Origin: a bacterium
GTDB lineage: Bacteria > Chlamydiota > Chlamydiia > Chlamydiales > JAFEGQ01
Length of the DNA: 7,746 bases
Reading direction: 5' to 3'
NCBI GenBank assembly: GCA_021809305.1
Contig: JAKBAF010000054.1
Coordinates: 1 to 7,746, forward strand
The position numbers and the translations under genes are program-made. A model generated the notes under the pieces. The model made no database searches, was not told the DNA's origin, and saw nothing but the letters and a program-made list of their open reading frames with translations. Positions 6,901 through 7,746 of the stretch are shown here, one piece after another. Numbering within the stretch: position 1 is the stretch's first letter; every line of letters begins with the position of its first letter.

Positions 6901-7746
6901 GATCGAATCAATTTATGCCGATTTAGAAAAAAAAGATCCTCTTTTAGAGCGTTACTTTGCCTGCCTGAGGGATGAAGGCTACCTCTATGGAGAGGCGGAG
7001 TTAGATATAGCCGCAGGGCTTTTTGAACGGCGAGCTTCACTCTACCGTTCAAATGAGGGTGCTATTGTAAAGAGTGCAGATCTCGGACCTATCGGAGAAC
7101 CTCGCCGAATTCTCTACATGGAGTCGCACCCTCAGGGCGCAAAAGAGGTTTTTGTGGCTAAATTGATAGAGGGGGGTGACGAGCGCCTGCCTCCCTTACC
7201 AATTGAGAAACGGGAGCGAGAAGGGACCCCTCAGATCAAAGTCGTCCCTTTCCACCAAAATCCGCTCGAAGGTGTACCAAAAGGGATAATAAATATCGGA
7301 AATACTTGTTACATGAACGCGACTCTTCAGATGCTCTTTTGCATTCCGGAGCTCGGCGAGTGGATTGCGGTGCAACCGAGGGAGGAGAGCCAGGCAATTT
7401 TGGGGCCTCTTGGCCGGATACTGGGCGGAGCAAGAGAGCGTGCCGCATTAGAACAATTGCGAAAGGCCGTCTATGAGGCTAGTGCGGGGATGCAGCGCGT
7501 GGGTTTAACAGGTCAGCAAGACCCACACGAGTTCCTTTTGCCCATTTTAAACAGACTAGCTGGCGCCTATCCCTTCTTCACCACCACCTGGCATATCGTT
7601 GGTCGTACGCCAGATGGATATGAAATTGACGGTGATACGGACAGCACAGAGCCTCACACCCATTTATCGATTGAGCTTAACGGTTGTCCGACATTCCAAG
7701 GCTTGATTGATGAGTATCTTGCACCAGAGACGCCTGAGGTAGGCGA
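3914..7746 (+). CDS. Giant multidomain protein with DUF6119-like nuclease-type domain and C-terminal USP (C19) deubiquitinase domain, 3' truncated
   Basis: One frame without any stop runs from GTG 3914 to the window end: 1277 full codons plus two bases. Residues 1-320 are mainly helical and unrecognised. Residues about 323-645 resemble the DUF6119/TIGR04141 family, with a GGQWYFM segment (438-444) and IELFDLL...YQVK (519-537). Residues 795-806 read DDGVSALHALLG, like an OTU cysteine box with Ser at the Cys position. Residues about 810-1110 are charged, partly helical and unrecognised. From about 1122 a ubiquitin-specific protease domain begins, with Cys box GNTCYMN (Cys1132) and QQD box GQQDPHEFL (1200-1208); the His box would lie beyond 7746. 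USPs cleave ubiquitin from proteins, and bacteria without ubiquitin use such enzymes on host targets. No signal peptide or membrane segment is seen, so if it acts in the host it probably uses type III secretion (inference). It is preceded by its own promoter and divergent from pgk. Confidence 0.93.
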   Translation, partial: MSEIRYAGDKWPATTIHRLDHERILATFSSEDKAGWEEASEEQRIKWVIRRVVASYNWKISRDHATCYQFRKIKCSQSKEKWIPSENKGFSCLGYDRTIEKNRPVFEQFFESLGAPSKLTPVRRDHLIFFARYLLPQEAEEVALFDLFCLATNRAWEALTPYRSFSFPRLIAVRLLGESDIFQTSSRPLFGSTLQKQKKTAKGEKPFASGEALALVQTIKGSIRPDRVVSEEMKALLADRTIAILEGGVKLQEQLSPHETTLVLNHFSELGRVSGNGEEMASESLHFWETVKEVEADLVPSLNEQLLQQLWIAFRARYPHETALRFCAPRRVDDYFNATSYSLHSSLISRKSAEREATNKMHWTTFKTASQVIARFQLIPALVRSRDNQDAREFAVAIGKIKFRFNENKKRSTPYPLLHCFEGEIVDPASGCHYFHMGGQWYFMTFDLIANLHRQFQRCLSTTLIRQGEVGALPLPWVGKTKDSSKAVAKREDVEGKYNLSYVERDGYIVGDKACPDGIELFDLLYLGDIFYLYQVKAEFNQKTRDAESKIVNAAERLFAALINKKDPLFLDFARELKKKSPQAYQKLRERGGGEWLADQFRQKWKEKKIVFVYAFANKTSAERNIEEELSLVNTIGEAEVVELCRGLKGGPAPHDLIAKMKEGQWLDDKGRVASKLIRALSHSSEFMEWCKETGWEAIASPLHASLQKLIGSQFKSLIPRFSLLWAFRKVERRQFQFRITQIPHAEAMSSRTRLSLPLPCLSSPLARIEERVELGRGSHLTVDGERYVLRGARDDGVSALHALLGSWDDKFKRFIWRPIELGDSSLRAHFATSLEVACAKDELWRKFVSEKIRALLHELAMPPITPTGAALKAHFEREGKTVEINRFISNMRKCEEGYLAAKEGVAAAFWEYYKAMCKSQKLTEFMSLLLCQKFKPKKRYKKHGYWLDCPEGVERLYQSERCRVGKFIKENARTSVKEDSKLKNIWTILEGYQEKIESIYADLEKKDPLLERYFACLRDEGYLYGEAELDIAAGLFERRASLYRSNEGAIVKSADLGPIGEPRRILYMESHPQGAKEVFVAKLIEGGDERLPPLPIEKREREGTPQIKVVPFHQNPLEGVPKGIINIGNTCYMNATLQMLFCIPELGEWIAVQPREESQAILGPLGRILGGARERAALEQLRKAVYEASAGMQRVGLTGQQDPHEFLLPILNRLAGAYPFFTTTWHIVGRTPDGYEIDGDTDSTEPHTHLSIELNGCPTFQGLIDEYLAPETPEVG
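4880..5848 (+). other. DUF6119/TIGR04141-like domain, possible PD-(D/E)XK-type nuclease core
   Basis: Residues about 323-645 of the giant protein. The order of elements fits my recollection of the DUF6119 (TIGR04141, sporadically distributed) family: a segment ending in HYFHMGGQWYFM (433-444) with following helix, YNLSY a little later, IELFDLLYLGDIFYLYQVK (519-537), a helix where the family has its LSHLF/QG segment, then KIVFVYAFANK (609-619) and a further helix. Glu520, Asp523 and the QVK ending at Lys537 are spaced like the acid...QxK core of PD-(D/E)XK nucleases. The family's usual Ser-rich LSHLF and PFFSK signatures are not recognisable, so this would be a divergent member. Nuclease activity is inference. 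Confidence 0.5.
6281..6331 (+). other. OTU-like cysteine-box remnant with Ser in place of Cys
   Basis: Residues 790-806 include ARDDGVSALHALLG. OTU-family cysteine proteases typically have DG(N/D)C followed by a small or hydrophobic pair and an aromatic or His, then A-hydrophobic. Here Ser799 (TCT, 6308-6310) occupies the Cys position and His802 follows. The surrounding 100 residues show no clear OTU His motif. It may be a degenerate, non-catalytic ubiquitin-binding OTU fold, or a chance resemblance. Confidence 0.3.
7277..7746 (+). other. Ubiquitin-specific protease (peptidase C19) domain, N-terminal part
   Basis: Residues about 1122 to the window end. The Cys box GIINIGNTCYMNATLQML (1124-1141) matches the eukaryotic USP pattern GLxNLGNTCYMNSxLQ, with Asn1130 and catalytic Cys1132 present. 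The QQD box is at 1200-1208, 69 residues after the Cys, a normal spacing for USPs. The later stretch LSIELNGCPTFQGLIDEYL fits the strand and helix that follow the fingers region. The two CxxC zinc pairs common in USP fingers are absent from the expected place (about 1226-1245). The catalytic His and Asp/Asn would lie past the window. Confidence 0.85.

Noticed and set aside
4131..7448. Several minus-strand ORFs of 67-79 residues and plus-strand ones at 4821 and 6540
   Set aside because: All lie inside the continuous giant reading frame, which has recognisable domains; their translations look like out-of-frame reading.

Overview
The window most likely comes from an environmental (non-Chlamydiaceae) member of the Chlamydiota, an obligate intracellular bacterium. 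Three things point there: a nucleotide transporter of the ATP/ADP translocase family with its four charged key residues present, a cysteine-rich MOMP-like beta-barrel protein, and a very large protein carrying a eukaryotic-type ubiquitin-specific protease domain. No RNA gene, insertion sequence or CRISPR array was seen.

Layout: (1) 3-602, plus strand: 3' part of an outer-membrane beta-barrel gene, cut by the window start and followed by a strong hairpin (625-652). (2) 653-825: convergent intergenic region with several short inverted repeats. (3) 826-2412, minus: nucleotide transporter of 528 residues. (4) 2489-3697, minus: phosphoglycerate kinase (pgk), 76 bases upstream of the transporter gene and on the same strand. 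(5) 3698-3913: divergent promoter region with a TTGACA -35 box facing each way. (6) 3914-7746, plus: one uninterrupted reading frame of at least 1277 codons, starting at GTG and still open at the window end.

The minus-strand pair joins substrate-level ATP synthesis (pgk) with exchange or uptake of host nucleotides, both central to an energy parasite. The large plus-strand gene is the accessory and most interesting part. Its middle (about residues 323-645) resembles the sporadically distributed DUF6119/TIGR04141 family and contains an E/D...QxK pattern reminiscent of PD-(D/E)XK nucleases. Residues about 795-806 look like an OTU-type cysteine box with Ser in place of the catalytic Cys. Residues from about 1122 onward begin a peptidase C19 (USP) domain with an intact Cys box and QQD box; the His box would lie beyond the window. 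A nuclease-like domain joined to a deubiquitinase in one bacterial polypeptide is the candidate undescribed system here. The domain calls rest on motif reading by eye, without database searches.
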